The notes under the pieces: model-generated | Databases searched by the model: none | What the model was told of the DNA's origin: nothing | What the model saw: the letters and a program-made list of their open reading frames with translations, nothing else | NCBI RefSeq assembly: GCF_003853415.1 | Contig: NZ_QTPP01000011.1 | Location: forward strand, 62,001-126,000 | Origin: Burkholderia sp. Bp9142 | Lineage (GTDB): Bacteria; Pseudomonadota; Gammaproteobacteria; Burkholderiales; Burkholderiaceae | Length of the DNA stretch: 64,000 bases | Reading direction: 5' to 3' | Shown: positions 44,600 to 57,294 of the stretch, piece by piece | Layout: each line of letters begins with the position of its first letter | Position numbering within the stretch: position 1 is the first letter of the stretch | Made by a program: the position numbers and the translations under genes

Positions 44600-45955
44600 T
44601 CAGCTCGTCGCCACGCGCACCGCGTCGGCGATCGCTTCCGCGTGACGGGTCGCGTCGGCCGCATGCTGCGCCTCGACCATCACGCGCAGCACGGGCTCGG
44701 TGCCCGACGCGCGGATCAGCACGCGGCCGCGGCCGGCGAGCGCGCTTTCAGCCGCGTCGATCGCCGCGCGAATCGATGCGCTGCCCTTCCAGTCCGCGCC
44801 CGGCTTCATCCGCACATTGATCAGCTTCTGCGGGAACAGCGTGACGCCGTCGAGCATCTGCGCGAGCGTGCGGCCGCTGCGCTTGAGCGCGGCGAGCACG
44901 AGCAGCGCCGACACGATGCCGTCGCCGGTCGAATGGCGGTCGAGCGACAGGATGTGGCCGGAGCCTTCCGCGCCGAGCTGCCAGCCGCGCTCGCGCAACT
45001 GTTCGAGCACGTAGCGGTCGCCAACCGCCGCGCGCACGAACTGCACGCCCTCGCGCTGCAACGCGACCTCGACCGCGAGGTTCGTCATCAGCGTGCCGAC
45101 CGCGCCGTCGACCTTGCCGGCGGTTGCGATCCGGTCCTTCACGAGCACGTAGAGCAGCTCGTCGCCGTTGTACAGCCGGCCCGTCGAATCGACGACCTGC
45201 AGGCGGTCCGCATCGCCGTCGAGCGCGATGCCGAGATCCGCATGGTTCGCGCGCACCGCGCGCACCAGTGCATCGGGCGCCGTCGCGCCGACACCGTCGT
45301 TGATGTTGAAGCCGTTCGGCGCGACGCCGATCGGGATCACGTCCGCGCCGAGCTCGTGGAACACGTGCGGCGCGATCTGGTAAGCGGCGCCGTGCGCGCA
45401 GTCGATCACGAGCTTCAGCCCGCGCAGGTCGTATGCGGCCGGGAACGTGCTCTTGCAGAACTCGATGTAGCGACCGGCCGCGTCGTCGAGGCGGCGCGCC
45501 TTGCCCAGCCGGTCCGACGATGCACATTCGAGCGGCTTGTCGAGCCAGGCCTCGATCGCGGCTTCGGTATCGTCGGGCAGCTTGTTGCCGTCCGCGGAGA
45601 AGAACTTGATGCCGTTGTCCTGATACGGGTTGTGCGATGCGCTGATCACGACGCCGGCCGACAGGCGCAGCGCGCGCGTCAGGTACGCGACGCCCGGCGT
45701 CGGCATCGGGCCGGCGAGCATCACGTCGACGCCGGCCGCCGAGAAGCCGGCCTCGAGCGCCGCCTCGAGCATGTAGCCCGACACCCGCGTGTCCTTGCCG
45801 ATCAGCACCGTCGGACGCGCACCCGCCGCGACGCCGGCCGTGCCGGCCAGTACCTTGCCGGCCGCATAGCCGAGACGCAACACGAAATCAGGCGTGATGG
45901 GCGCCTCGCCCACCGTGCCGCGAATGCCGTCCGTGCCGAAATATCGACGTCCCAT
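44600..45955 (-). CDS. glmM: Phosphoglucosamine mutase GlmM
   Basis: 451 residues. Converts glucosamine 6-phosphate to glucosamine 1-phosphate on the route to UDP-GlcNAc for peptidoglycan and LPS. N-terminal [15 protein letters not shown], the phosphoserine loop [18 protein letters not shown] (Ser about residue 100), metal-binding LDGDADR (about 240), sugar-binding GEGSGH-type segment (here [10 protein letters not shown]), and C-terminal phosphate site [14 protein letters not shown]. Follows folP by 36 bases, as in the conserved ftsH-folP-glmM order. Confidence 0.97.
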   Translation of the reverse strand: MGRRYFGTDGIRGTVGEAPITPDFVLRLGYAAGKVLAGTAGVAAGARPTVLIGKDTRVSGYMLEAALEAGFSAAGVDVMLAGPMPTPGVAYLTRALRLSAGVVISASHNPYQDNGIKFFSADGNKLPDDTEAAIEAWLDKPLECASSDRLGKARRLDDAAGRYIEFCKSTFPAAYDLRGLKLVIDCAHGAAYQIAPHVFHELGADVIPIGVAPNGFNINDGVGATAPDALVRAVRANHADLGIALDGDADRLQVVDSTGRLYNGDELLYVLVKDRIATAGKVDGAVGTLMTNLAVEVALQREGVQFVRAAVGDRYVLEQLRERGWQLGAEGSGHILSLDRHSTGDGIVSALLVLAALKRSGRTLAQMLDGVTLFPQKLINVRMKPGADWKGSASIRAAIDAAESALAGRGRVLIRASGTEPVLRVMVEAQHAADATRHAEAIADAVRVATS

Positions 45956-45991
45956 GGCGAACCTTCCTCCTTCGTCTTTCCCAGTTTCGAC

Positions 45992-46885
45992 TTATCGTTG
46001 CCGCGCGGCTTCGCGCACGGCATTCCAGACCTTCAACGCGTCGACCGTTGCCGCGACGTCGTGCACGCGCACGATCGCGGCACCGCGCCCGACCGCGCAC
46101 AACGCGGCCGCCACGCTCGCCGCGACGCGCTCCGTCGGCGGCTTGCCGCCGATCACCGCGCCGAGCATCGACTTGCGCGACATGCCCGCGAGAATCGGAT
46201 ACGCGCGCCCGTCGGGTCGCGCGGGCGCCGTGTCCGGCAAGGCGGCCAGCAGCGCGTAGTTGTCGTCGACCACCGCCTTGCCGAACCCGAAGCCCGGATC
46301 GACGCAGATCCGTTCCGGCGCGATGCCCGCGTCGCGCAGCGCCTGCGCGCGTCCGGCGAGAAAGTCGCGCACGTCGGTCACGACGTCGCCGTAGTCGGGC
46401 TCGCCGACCTGCATGGTCTGCGGCTCGCCGAGCATGTGCATCGCGCACAGCCCGCTGCTGCCCTCGCGCACCGCGTCGATCGCACCCGGCTGGCGGAACC
46501 CCCAGATGTCGTTGATCAGGTCCGCGCCGGCCGCGAGCGCCGCGCGCATCACCGCCGGCTTGTAGGTGTCGACCGACAGCGGCACGTTCAGCGGCCGCAG
46601 CGCCTCGACGAGCGGGATCACGCGCGCGAGCTCCTCGTCGAGCGGCACGGGCGGCGCGCCGGGGCGCGTCGACTCGCCGCCGATGTCGATCAGGTCGACG
46701 CCTTCGGCGATCATCCGCTCGGCCTGGCGCAGCGCATCGTCGCGCGCGAGGAAGCGGCCGCCGTCGGAAAACGAATCGGGAGTCGCATTGAGGATGCCCA
46801 TCACGAGCGGGCGTTCGAACGTCAGCGAGAAACGGCCGCACTGGAGCGGCGCGGGAATGAACGCGGAAACAGCGGAATCGGACAC
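45992..46885 (-). CDS. folP: Dihydropteroate synthase FolP
   Basis: 297 residues from the GTG at 46885. Joins p-aminobenzoate to dihydropterin pyrophosphate; target of sulphonamides. Signatures: MGILNATPDSFSDGG (about 29-43), DIGGESTRPGAPPV, VDTYKP, ADLINDIWGF, DPGFGFGK and GMSRKSMLG. Upstream in-frame codons to 46933 are open, but they would read through the ftsH terminator hairpin, so the GTG (VSDSAVSAF) is preferred. No sulphonamide-resistance insertions are apparent. Confidence 0.93.
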   Translation of the reverse strand: MSDSAVSAFIPAPLQCGRFSLTFERPLVMGILNATPDSFSDGGRFLARDDALRQAERMIAEGVDLIDIGGESTRPGAPPVPLDEELARVIPLVEALRPLNVPLSVDTYKPAVMRAALAAGADLINDIWGFRQPGAIDAVREGSSGLCAMHMLGEPQTMQVGEPDYGDVVTDVRDFLAGRAQALRDAGIAPERICVDPGFGFGKAVVDDNYALLAALPDTAPARPDGRAYPILAGMSRKSMLGAVIGGKPPTERVAASVAAALCAVGRGAAIVRVHDVAATVDALKVWNAVREAARQR

Positions 46886-46908
46886 GGGCGGAAGGCGTTG
46901 ATGAATGC

Positions 46909-46940
46909 AAAACGGGCCGGTGTGAAGCCACACCAGCCCG
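46909..46940 (-). terminator. Intrinsic terminator between ftsH and folP
   Basis: On the minus strand a stem of 11-12 bp (46940-46929 with 46924-46913, one mismatch) with loop GCTT is followed directly by TTTTGC. It lies just past the ftsH stop and before folP, so folP-glmM would depend on read-through or on its own promoter. Confidence 0.72.
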
Positions 46941-46961
46941 TGAACGTTGCTACAGCGGGGG

Positions 46962-48857
46962 TCAGGCCGGCGAAGCAGGCGCCGGCGCGTTGCCAGGCTT
47001 CACTTCGGCGGTGGTGCCGCCGCCCGACGAATCGCCGCCGACAGCCGGCGAGCTCTTCGGCGAGCGCGGCGGACGCCCTTCCATGATGTCGTTGATCTGA
47101 TCGGCGTCGATCGTCTCCCACTCCATCAGCGCGGCCGTCATTGCCTCGACCTTGTCGCGGTTCTCTTCGAGCAGGCGGCGCGCAAGGCCGTACTGTTCGT
47201 CGAGCACGCGGCGGATTTCGCCGTCGACCTTCTGCTGCGTCGCTTCCGAGATCGTGCGCGTGAAGCCGCGGCCGAACGGGCCGTTGTCGCTCTCGTCGTC
47301 GACATAGACCATCGGTCCGAGCGCATCGGTCATGCCGAAACGCGCCACCATCGCGCGCGCCGTCTGCGTCGCCTTGTTGAAGTCGTCCGACGCACCGGTG
47401 CTGACCAGGTTCAGGAACAGCTCCTCGGCCACGCGGCCGCCGAACAGGATCGCCAGGCGGTCGAGCAGGTAATCCTTCGAGTACGTCTCGTTGTCATGCT
47501 CCGGCAGCTGCCACGTGACGCCCAGCGCGCGACCGCGCGGGATGATCGTGACCTTGTGCACCGGGTCGGCCTTCGGCAGCAGCTTCGCGATCACCGCGTG
47601 GCCCGACTCGTGGTAAGCCGTCGCGCGCTTCGCTTCTTCGCGAATCACCGCCGACTTGCGCTCCGGACCCATGAAGATCTTGTCCTTCGCGTCCTCGAAA
47701 TCCTGCATCTCGACGATGCGCTTGCCGCGGCGGGCGGCGAACAGCGCCGCTTCGTTCACGAGGTTCGCGAGATCGGCGCCCGAGAAGCCCGGCGTGCCGC
47801 GTGCGATGACCGCTGCGTCGACGTCGTTCGCGATCGGCACCTTGCGCAGGTGCACGCGCATGATCTGCTCGCGGCCGCGGATGTCCGGCAGCCCGACATA
47901 GACCTGGCGGTCGAAACGGCCCGGACGCAGCAGCGCCTTGTCGAGCACGTCGGAACGGTTGGTCGCGGCGATCACGATCACGCCGGAGTTCGCCTCGAAG
48001 CCGTCCATCTCGACCAGCATCTGGTTCAGCGTCTGCTCGCGCTCGTCGTTGCCGCCGCCCATGCCGGCGCCGCGATGACGGCCGACCGCGTCGATTTCGT
48101 CGATGAACACGATGCACGGTGCGTGCTTCTTCGCCTGTTCGAACATGTCGCGCACACGGGCCGCGCCGACACCGACGAACATTTCGACGAAGTCGGAACC
48201 CGAGATGCTGAAGAACGGCACCTTCGCTTCACCGGCGATTGCGCGGGCGAGCAGCGTCTTGCCGGTACCCGGCGGGCCGACGAGCAGCACGCCGCGCGGA
48301 ATGCGACCGCCCAGCTTCTGGAATTTCTGCGGATCGCGCAGGAAGTCGACGAGCTCGGACACTTCTTCCTTCGCTTCGTCACAGCCCGCGACGTCGGAGA
48401 AGTTCACCGCGTTGTTGTTCTCGTCGATCAGCCGCGCGCGCGATTTCCCGAACGAGAATGCACCGCCTTTGCCGCCCCCCTGCATCTGCCTCATCATGTA
48501 GAACCAGAACACGATGATCAGGATCGTCGGCCCGAGGTAGTACAGCGCGGACATCAGCGCGTTCGGCTCGTCGTCCGCCTTGCCGCTGACCTGCACGCCG
48601 TACTTCATCAGATCGCCGACCATCCAGATGTCGCCGGGCGACACGATCTGGTATTTCTGGCCATCAGCCGGAGTGACGGTGAGGTTGCGCCCCTGAACGA
48701 TGACGTTCTTGACCTTGCCGTTCTTGGCGTCGTCCATGAACTGCGAATAGGACACACCTTCCTGGACGCGGGGCTTGTCGAACTGCTTGAACACCGTAAA
48801 CAGCACCAGTGCGATCACCAGCCACACTGCTGCCTTCGAAAACATATTGTTGTTCAA
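46962..48857 (-). CDS. ftsH: ATP-dependent zinc metalloprotease FtsH
   Basis: 631 residues. Membrane-anchored AAA+ protease that degrades misfolded membrane proteins and regulators such as LpxC. Membrane helices at about 9-24 and 105-122 flank a periplasmic domain; Walker A GPPGTGKT at 194-201, Walker B IVFIDEID about 249-256, the second region of homology [18 protein letters not shown] about 300-317, and the zinc site HESGH at 416-420. The C-terminal tail is Pro/Ala/Gly-rich. Between rlmE and folP, as in E. coli. Confidence 0.98.
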   Translation of the reverse strand: MNNNMFSKAAVWLVIALVLFTVFKQFDKPRVQEGVSYSQFMDDAKNGKVKNVIVQGRNLTVTPADGQKYQIVSPGDIWMVGDLMKYGVQVSGKADDEPNALMSALYYLGPTILIIVFWFYMMRQMQGGGKGGAFSFGKSRARLIDENNNAVNFSDVAGCDEAKEEVSELVDFLRDPQKFQKLGGRIPRGVLLVGPPGTGKTLLARAIAGEAKVPFFSISGSDFVEMFVGVGAARVRDMFEQAKKHAPCIVFIDEIDAVGRHRGAGMGGGNDEREQTLNQMLVEMDGFEANSGVIVIAATNRSDVLDKALLRPGRFDRQVYVGLPDIRGREQIMRVHLRKVPIANDVDAAVIARGTPGFSGADLANLVNEAALFAARRGKRIVEMQDFEDAKDKIFMGPERKSAVIREEAKRATAYHESGHAVIAKLLPKADPVHKVTIIPRGRALGVTWQLPEHDNETYSKDYLLDRLAILFGGRVAEELFLNLVSTGASDDFNKATQTARAMVARFGMTDALGPMVYVDDESDNGPFGRGFTRTISEATQQKVDGEIRRVLDEQYGLARRLLEENRDKVEAMTAALMEWETIDADQINDIMEGRPPRSPKSSPAVGGDSSGGGTTAEVKPGNAPAPASPA

Positions 48858-49023
48858 AGCACCACTCCTTCACTCGTAGACGAGCGCCTACATTTTCCTT
48901 GCAGCGCTCCTCGGTCATTCTAATCCAGTCCGACCACCCCCGCCATAAGCATTGACAACCGCCGCGATAGCGCTTTGCTTGTCTGGCAAGGGCCGGAGCC
49001 CGTTTGCGGCACCCTGCTCCGCA

Positions 49024-49686
49024 TCAATGCGGATGCTTCAGATGCCGACCCAAAATGAACGTTTCGGACGATTTGTCGCGGGACGCCTTCGGCTTGCGCG
49101 GCGCGACGGTCTTAAACTGCTGTTTGAACTTCTCGACGATCTGGCTGTAGCCGCTGCCGTGAAAACACTTCACGAGCAGCGCACCGTCCGGCTTCAGATG
49201 GTTCTGCGCGAATTCGAGCGCCAGATCGCACAGATGCTCGATGCGCGCCGCGTCCGCCGAGGCCACGCCGGAGAGGTTGGGGGCCATGTCGGAAATAACA
49301 AGGTCCACCGCGCGGCCTTCGAGCAATTCTTCGAGCCGGTGGAGGACCTCGTCCTCGCGGAAGTCGCCCTGGAGGAAGTGGACGTCGGCGATCGGCTCCA
49401 TCGGCAGGATGTCGAGCGCAACGATCGTGCCGTCGATGCCGCCTTCGCGCTCCGCGTCACGCTTCTTGCCCTGCGCGAGCTTGTTGCGGGCATACTGGCT
49501 CCAGCTGCCCGGCGTCGCGCCGAGGTCGACGATCACCTGGCCCGGACGGATCAGCTTGTCCTGCTCGTCGATTTCCTTCAGCTTGTACGCGGCACGCGCG
49601 CGATAGCCCTCCCGCTGCGCCATTTTGACGTACGGGTCGTTGATGTGGTCGTGCAGCCAGTGCTGGTTAAAGCGGTTTTTTGCCAT
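49024..49686 (-). CDS. rlmE: 23S rRNA 2'-O-methyltransferase RlmE (FtsJ/RrmJ)
   Basis: 220 residues. Methylates U2552 of 23S rRNA in the late 50S subunit. Start [20 protein letters not shown], catalytic Lys in [13 protein letters not shown] motif [14 protein letters not shown], catalytic Asp in [14 protein letters not shown], Lys in [10 protein letters not shown], and Glu in SSETFILG near the end, forming the K-D-K-E tetrad. Upstream of ftsH with a 166-base gap; divergent from yhbY. Confidence 0.96.
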   Translation of the reverse strand: MAKNRFNQHWLHDHINDPYVKMAQREGYRARAAYKLKEIDEQDKLIRPGQVIVDLGATPGSWSQYARNKLAQGKKRDAEREGGIDGTIVALDILPMEPIADVHFLQGDFREDEVLHRLEELLEGRAVDLVISDMAPNLSGVASADAARIEHLCDLALEFAQNHLKPDGALLVKCFHGSGYSQIVEKFKQQFKTVAPRKPKASRDKSSETFILGRHLKHPH

Positions 49687-49880
49687 TCGAGAGAGAGATT
49701 GCTGCCATTTGCTTCGTGAAGCCTTGCTTTTGGCGGATAATACGCGTCTTCTTCGCGCGGCTGCGGCCCCTTTTGAGGCCCAAGCCGCGATTTTACGTGG
49801 TTTCGGCGCGCGGCTGATGCGGTAACTTCCCGCGATTCGCTCCTGACGCAGCGCGCCCCTATTTAGATTTCGACATTTCC

Positions 49881-50408
49881 ATGCCCGCCCTTTCGCTTTC
49901 CCCCGCCGAGCGCTCCGCGCTGCGCTCCCAGGCCCATGCGCTCAAGCCCGTCGTGCTGATCGGCGCCGAAGGGCTCACCGACGCCGTGCTGAAGGAAATC
50001 AAGGTGCACCTCGCCGCGCACCAACTGATCAAGATCCGTGTGTTCGGTGACGAGCGCGACGAGCGCGTCGCCATTTACGACGAGATCTGCGACCGCCTGA
50101 ACGCGGCGCCGATCCAGCACATCGGCAAGCTGCTGGTGATCTGGAAGCCCGAGGCAGCCGTGGCGGCCCCGGCCCGCGGCCGCCGTGCCGGCGCGCTGCC
50201 GAGCGCGGCTGAAGCCGTCGACGACAAGAAAGGCCGTGCGCCGCGCACCGTCAAGGTCATCAAGGTGTCGCCGAACGCGAGCCCCGTGCGTCGCCCGAAG
50301 CCGACCAAGGTCGTCGTGCGCGGCAACGAGCGCGTGACGGCGGGCGGCACCGTGAAGCGTGCGAAAAAGCGTCAGGCCAGCACGAAGCGGCCGCACCAGG
50401 ACAAGTAA
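49881..50408 (+). CDS. yhbY: YhbY-family CRM-domain RNA-binding protein
   Basis: 175 residues. CRM domain at about 4-95: [20 protein letters not shown], then the GxxG-like loop [29 protein letters not shown] and [14 protein letters not shown]. Binds pre-50S ribosomal particles. The C-terminal 80 residues are a basic, low-complexity tail ([16 protein letters not shown] and [13 protein letters not shown]), longer than the E. coli protein (about 97 residues) and probably RNA-contacting. Divergent from rlmE, another 50S assembly factor. Confidence 0.92.
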   Translation: MPALSLSPAERSALRSQAHALKPVVLIGAEGLTDAVLKEIKVHLAAHQLIKIRVFGDERDERVAIYDEICDRLNAAPIQHIGKLLVIWKPEAAVAAPARGRRAGALPSAAEAVDDKKGRAPRTVKVIKVSPNASPVRRPKPTKVVVRGNERVTAGGTVKRAKKRQASTKRPHQDK

Positions 50409-50419
50409 TCCTGCCGCGC

Positions 50420-50439
50420 GGCACGGGGCAACCCGTGCC
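50420..50439. terminator. Hairpin between yhbY and the DUF4149 gene
   Basis: 8-bp perfect stem GGCACGGG/CCCGTGCC with a GCAA loop, in the 58-base gap between the converging genes. No T-run in either direction, so weak as an intrinsic terminator. Confidence 0.4.
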
Positions 50440-50466
50440 GCCCTGCCCGCGCGGCGCCCAAGCCGC

Positions 50467-50928
50467 TCAGGCGTCTTGCGCCGGCAGACGCCAGATCAGC
50501 ATCAGCCCCAGCACGCTCTCGACGAGATAGAACAGGCTCGAGACGCCATGCAGCATCCCGAAGCGGCTCGCATACGGCGAGTTCGCGATATCGGTGCCCG
50601 CTTCCATCGCGGCCACCCGCAGCGCGTTCATGAACGGCTGCAGCGCAAAATACCCGACCAGCACGCACGCGACCATCGCCGCGACGATCCAGCGCACGCG
50701 ACGATAATCGCCGTTGCCGCGCCGCACCTGCTGGTTCGACAGCGCGAGCAGCAGCACGCCGCACACGACACCGAGGATCGCCTCGATGCGAAACAGCTGG
50801 GCGGCGACCGAGCCGGCCGTCATCCGCTCCAGCGTCTTGAACAGCACGGGCGCGACCGCATACCCGATCGTCAGCAGGCTGCCGACCCACACGGCCGACA
50901 GCAGACGGAACACGCGATGCGGCATCAC
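50467..50928 (-). CDS. DUF4149 membrane protein
   Basis: 153 residues with four predicted membrane helices (about 8-28, 48-63, 80-100, 128-147). The family pattern RLLSAVWVGSLLTIGYAVAPVLF at the start and HGVSSLFYLVESVLGLMLI near the end is clear. Function unknown. It starts 11 bases after the greA stop on the same strand, so it is probably the last gene of the car-greA run or of the greA transcript. Confidence 0.85.
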   Translation of the reverse strand: MMPHRVFRLLSAVWVGSLLTIGYAVAPVLFKTLERMTAGSVAAQLFRIEAILGVVCGVLLLALSNQQVRRGNGDYRRVRWIVAAMVACVLVGYFALQPFMNALRVAAMEAGTDIANSPYASRFGMLHGVSSLFYLVESVLGLMLIWRLPAQDA

Positions 50929-50939
50929 GTCGCCCCGCT

Positions 50940-51416
50940 TCAGATGTAGCTGACCGAGATGATTTCGTATTCGCGCACGCCGCTCGGTGCCTGCACGGCC
51001 GCGACGTCGCCTTCGGACTTGCCGATCAGCGCGCGTGCGATCGGCGAGCTGACCGAGATCAGGCCGTGGTCGATATCGGCTTCGTCGTCGCCGACGATCT
51101 GGTACTTGACGGTGTCGCCCGACTCGAGATCCTCGAGTTCGACCGTCGCGGCAAACACCACGCGGCCGTCGGCGTCGAGCACCGTCGGATCGATGACTTG
51201 CGCGGCGGACAGCTTCGATTCGAGTTCCGCGATGCGACCCTCGATGAAGCCCTGCTTTTCCTTCGCGGCATCGTATTCGGCGTTTTCGGACAGATCGCCC
51301 TGTGCGCGGGCCTCCGCGATCGCGTTGATCACGGCCGGCCGCTCGACGGACTTGAGGCGCTGCAATTCATCGCGCAGTTGCCCTGCGCCACGCTTTGTCA
51401 ACGGAATGGTGCTCAT
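50940..51416 (-). CDS. greA: Transcription elongation factor GreA
   Basis: 158 residues, the normal length. N-terminal coiled coil with [20 protein letters not shown] and the tip acidic residues in [20 protein letters not shown] (Asp/Glu that stimulate transcript cleavage in stalled RNA polymerase), and C-terminal FKBP-like domain ([15 protein letters not shown] ... [15 protein letters not shown]). It lies 118 bases past carB, separated from it by an intrinsic terminator, so it has its own promoter. Confidence 0.97.
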   Translation of the reverse strand: MSTIPLTKRGAGQLRDELQRLKSVERPAVINAIAEARAQGDLSENAEYDAAKEKQGFIEGRIAELESKLSAAQVIDPTVLDADGRVVFAATVELEDLESGDTVKYQIVGDDEADIDHGLISVSSPIARALIGKSEGDVAAVQAPSGVREYEIISVSYI

Positions 51417-51442
51417 AAACGGCTCAATCGCTAAAAACGGCT

Positions 51443-51504
51443 ATAAAAAAAATCACCGCGATTAAACGTATTCCCGGCGAACCGGAAACACCGCTTAATC
51501 GCGG
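51443..51504 (-). terminator. Intrinsic terminator after carB
   Basis: On the minus strand arms CCGCGATTAA (51504-51495) and TTAATCGCGG (51465-51456) enclose a loop with its own small hairpin (CCGGTTCGCCGG), followed by TGATTTTTTTTATAG. It ends the car transcript 30 bases past the carB stop. Confidence 0.8.
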
Positions 51505-51534
51505 CACGTGTTGCTTCGACAGGTAACTGACTGC

Positions 51535-54789
<3,255 letters not shown>

Positions 54790-54838
54790 GGCTTGTGAAT
54801 TCAATAAGTAATCGTTGTCGTGGGTCGGCCGGCCGCGC

Positions 54839-55498
54839 TCAGCTCATGGTGGCGAGCGCGAGCTTCACCGAGAAACCGATGAACAGGCCGCCCACGCTGC
54901 TCGCCGCGCCCGCCGCGAGCTTGCGGCGGCGGCGGAAATGCTCGGCGAGCCGTGCGCCCGCGAAGATCAGCGTGCTCAGGTACAGGAAGCTCGCGCATTG
55001 CGCGATCGCCCCGAGCACGACGAACGACAGCGCGGGATGCGGGAATGCCGGGTCGACGAACTGGATGAAGAACGAGATGAAGAACAGGATCGCCTTCGGA
55101 TTCAGCAGGCTCACGATCAGCGCCTTGCGCAACGGCCGCTCGCCGTCGACCGCGGGCGGCGCGTCGGCCGGTGCCTGGGCCGGCGCACGCAGCTTTCGCC
55201 ACGCGCTGCGCAGCATGCCGGTGCCGATGTAGAGCAGATACGCGGCGCCGCCGTACTTGACGACGGAGAACAGCAGCGGGTTCGCCTTCAGCAGCGACGC
55301 GACGCCGGCGGCCGACAGCACCATCAGCACCGTGTCGCCGACGAACACGCCGCACGCCGCGCGATAGCCGGCCTTCACGCCGCGCTGCGCCGCGAGCGAC
55401 AGCACGTACATCGAGTTCGGCCCCGGCAGCAGGATGATGAAGATCACGCCGAACACGTAGGTCCAGATATCCGTGATGCCGAGTGCGTGGCCGAACAT
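54839..55498 (-). CDS. leuE: LysE/RhtB-family (LeuE-like) amino-acid exporter
   Basis: 219 residues with about six membrane helices. The family start [26 protein letters not shown] (about 14-40) with the conserved P-G-P-N, then [21 protein letters not shown] and [20 protein letters not shown] with the second N-P-K. The family exports amino acids by proton exchange; LeuE of E. coli exports leucine. Substrate not shown. Placement between carA and carB (37 and 49 base gaps) is unusual among bacteria generally and suggests co-expression with carbamoyl-phosphate synthesis. Confidence 0.9.
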   Translation of the reverse strand: MFGHALGITDIWTYVFGVIFIILLPGPNSMYVLSLAAQRGVKAGYRAACGVFVGDTVLMVLSAAGVASLLKANPLLFSVVKYGGAAYLLYIGTGMLRSAWRKLRAPAQAPADAPPAVDGERPLRKALIVSLLNPKAILFFISFFIQFVDPAFPHPALSFVVLGAIAQCASFLYLSTLIFAGARLAEHFRRRRKLAAGAASSVGGLFIGFSVKLALATMS

Positions 55499-55535
55499 GA
55501 TGCGAATCTCCCGTCCTTCGGTTGCGTCGGTGACG

Positions 55536-56681
55536 TTAAGCGTTACGCTGCTTCGCCGCGTCCATCAGCGCGGTGAAACGATCGAACAGATAGCCGATGT
55601 CGTGCGGACCGGGCGACGCTTCCGGGTGGCCCTGGAAGCAGAATGCCGGCTTGTCGGTCAACTCGAAGCCCTGCAGCGTGCCGTCGAACAGCGACACGTG
55701 CGTCACGCGCGCGTTGGCCGGCAGCGAATCCGCATCGACCGCGAAGCCGTGGTTCTGCGACGTGATCACCACGCGGCCGTCGCCGAGATCCTTCACCGGG
55801 TGGTTCGCGCCATGGTGGCCCGTCTTCATCTTCAGCGTCTTCGCGCCGACCGCGAGGCCCATGATCTGGTGGCCGAGGCAGATGCCGAAGGTCGGCACGC
55901 CGCGCTCGATGAATGCCTTCGTGGCCGCGATCGCGTAGTCGCACGGCTCCGGGTCGCCCGGGCCGTTCGACAGGAAGATGCCGTCCGGATTCAGCGCGAG
56001 CGCATCTTCCGCGCTCGCCTGCGCGGGCAGCACCGTCACGTGGCAGCCGCGCTCCGCGAGCATGCGCAGGATGTTGTACTTGACGCCGAAGTCATACGCG
56101 ACGACGCGGTACTTCGGGGCTTCCTGCATCCCGTAGCCGCTGCCGAGGCGCCATTCGGTCTGCTTCCACTCGAACGGCTTCGTGGTCGACACGACCTTCG
56201 CGAGATCCATGCCCGCGAGGCCCGGGAACGAGCGCGCGAGCTCGATCGCCTTGGCCTCGTCGTCCGAACCGGCGAGGATGCAGCCGTTCTGCGCGCCCTT
56301 GTCGCGCAGGATGCGGGTCAGCTTGCGGGTATCGATGCCGGCGATCGCGACGACGCCTTCGTCGCGCAGGTAGTCGCCGAGCGTGCGGCCCATGCGGAAG
56401 TTCGATGCGAGCGTGGGCAGATCACGGATGATCAGGCCGGCGGCATGGACTTTCGTGGCTTCGACGTCTTCGGCATTGACGCCGACGTTGCCGATATGCG
56501 GGTAGGTGAGCGTGACGATCTGACGCGCGTAGCTCGGATCGGTCAGGATTTCCTGATAGCCGGTAATCGCGGTGTTGAACACGACTTCACCGATCGTGTG
56601 GCCTTCGGCCCCGATCGAATAACCACGAAAGACCGTGCCGTCGGCGAGTGCAAGCAAGGCGGGAGAAAAAGACGGCAACAC
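55536..56681 (-). CDS. carA: Carbamoyl-phosphate synthase small subunit CarA
   Basis: 381 residues from a GTG with GGAG six bases upstream (the open frame continues seven codons further up but without a ribosome site). It supplies ammonia from glutamine to CarB. N-terminal [20 protein letters not shown]; class I glutamine amidotransferase with the nucleophile Cys in [13 protein letters not shown] and the His/Glu pair in [13 protein letters not shown]. First gene of the car operon, preceded by a long leader and a good promoter at 56914. Confidence 0.97.
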   Translation of the reverse strand: MLPSFSPALLALADGTVFRGYSIGAEGHTIGEVVFNTAITGYQEILTDPSYARQIVTLTYPHIGNVGVNAEDVEATKVHAAGLIIRDLPTLASNFRMGRTLGDYLRDEGVVAIAGIDTRKLTRILRDKGAQNGCILAGSDDEAKAIELARSFPGLAGMDLAKVVSTTKPFEWKQTEWRLGSGYGMQEAPKYRVVAYDFGVKYNILRMLAERGCHVTVLPAQASAEDALALNPDGIFLSNGPGDPEPCDYAIAATKAFIERGVPTFGICLGHQIMGLAVGAKTLKMKTGHHGANHPVKDLGDGRVVITSQNHGFAVDADSLPANARVTHVSLFDGTLQGFELTDKPAFCFQGHPEASPGPHDIGYLFDRFTALMDAAKQRNA

Positions 56682-56913
56682 GGGAGGCTCCTTGGGGAAC
56701 ACCCTGCTGCCGACCTGTTTACCCTGCCGCGCGAGCGCCGCGCTGCGTAGGCGCGCGGAGTCGCTAGCTGGACGCGACCTGCGTTGTCGAGACGCGAACC
56801 CGGCGCGTGGCGCACGAGGCTTCGCGGCATCGCCCGACAGGCGGCGTGCGGCGGATGAACGGGATGAGTGAGGTAGGCGCTAGGGTGCGAGGTTGATCAG
56901 CACAAACTTTCAA

Positions 56914-56943
56914 ATTATAGCCCGAAAATGGCCTTATCTTCAA
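56914..56943 (-). promoter_or_regulatory. Sigma-70 promoter of carA
   Basis: On the minus strand TTGAAG (56943-56938) and a perfect TATAAT (56919-56914) are spaced by 18 bases. The region is AT-rich within GC-rich surroundings. Transcription would start near 56907, giving a leader of about 225 bases before the carA GTG. Confidence 0.72.
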
Positions 56944-57195
56944 TCGATATGGCCGTCCGATCGTACATGCGGCACGCATGGCGCCGTGGCGACGGCGCGC
57001 GGCCAGCGCTGCTGCGGCCCCGTTTACTCGGCCGCCCCACCTGTCAGCGTACCGCCGGATCAACCTGCTTGCCAGCGCCGCGCGCGGGCCACACGTACCA
57101 GGCTGCGCTCGCGAGCTGCTGCGCGGGCACCCTCGCCTGCACCGACGACATCGCCCCCGCCTGTGGCAGCGGCCCCGTTGCCTTGCACAAACGAA

Positions 57196-57221
57196 AACGC
57201 CGTCACCTCGGTGACGGCGTT
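57196..57221 (-). terminator. Intrinsic terminator of mltD
   Basis: AACGCCGTCACC pairs with GGTGACGGCGTT (12 bp, two-base loop) and on the minus strand is followed by TTCGTTTG. It lies 74 bases after the mltD stop. Confidence 0.75.
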
Positions 57222-57294
57222 GCTGCGCGTTTCGTCGGACGATAAACGCAATCGCGCGACCCGGCCGGACCGCCGCGTCGCGATCGCGACGGCG

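Larger units (their letters stand above)
56682..57294. other. 613-bp intergenic region between carA and mltD
   Basis: No gene seen. From the carA side it holds a leader of about 225 bases, the carA promoter, about 250 bases of GC-rich sequence without coding signal, and the mltD terminator. In the leader an ATG at about 56830 opens an Arg-rich frame that overlaps carA out of frame; it has no ribosome site and is not listed as a gene. Confidence 0.5.

Noticed and set aside
56543-56830. Arg-rich 95-codon frame in the carA leader as a gene
   Set aside because: No Shine-Dalgarno, overlaps carA out of frame, composition expected by chance; kept only as a low-interest finding.
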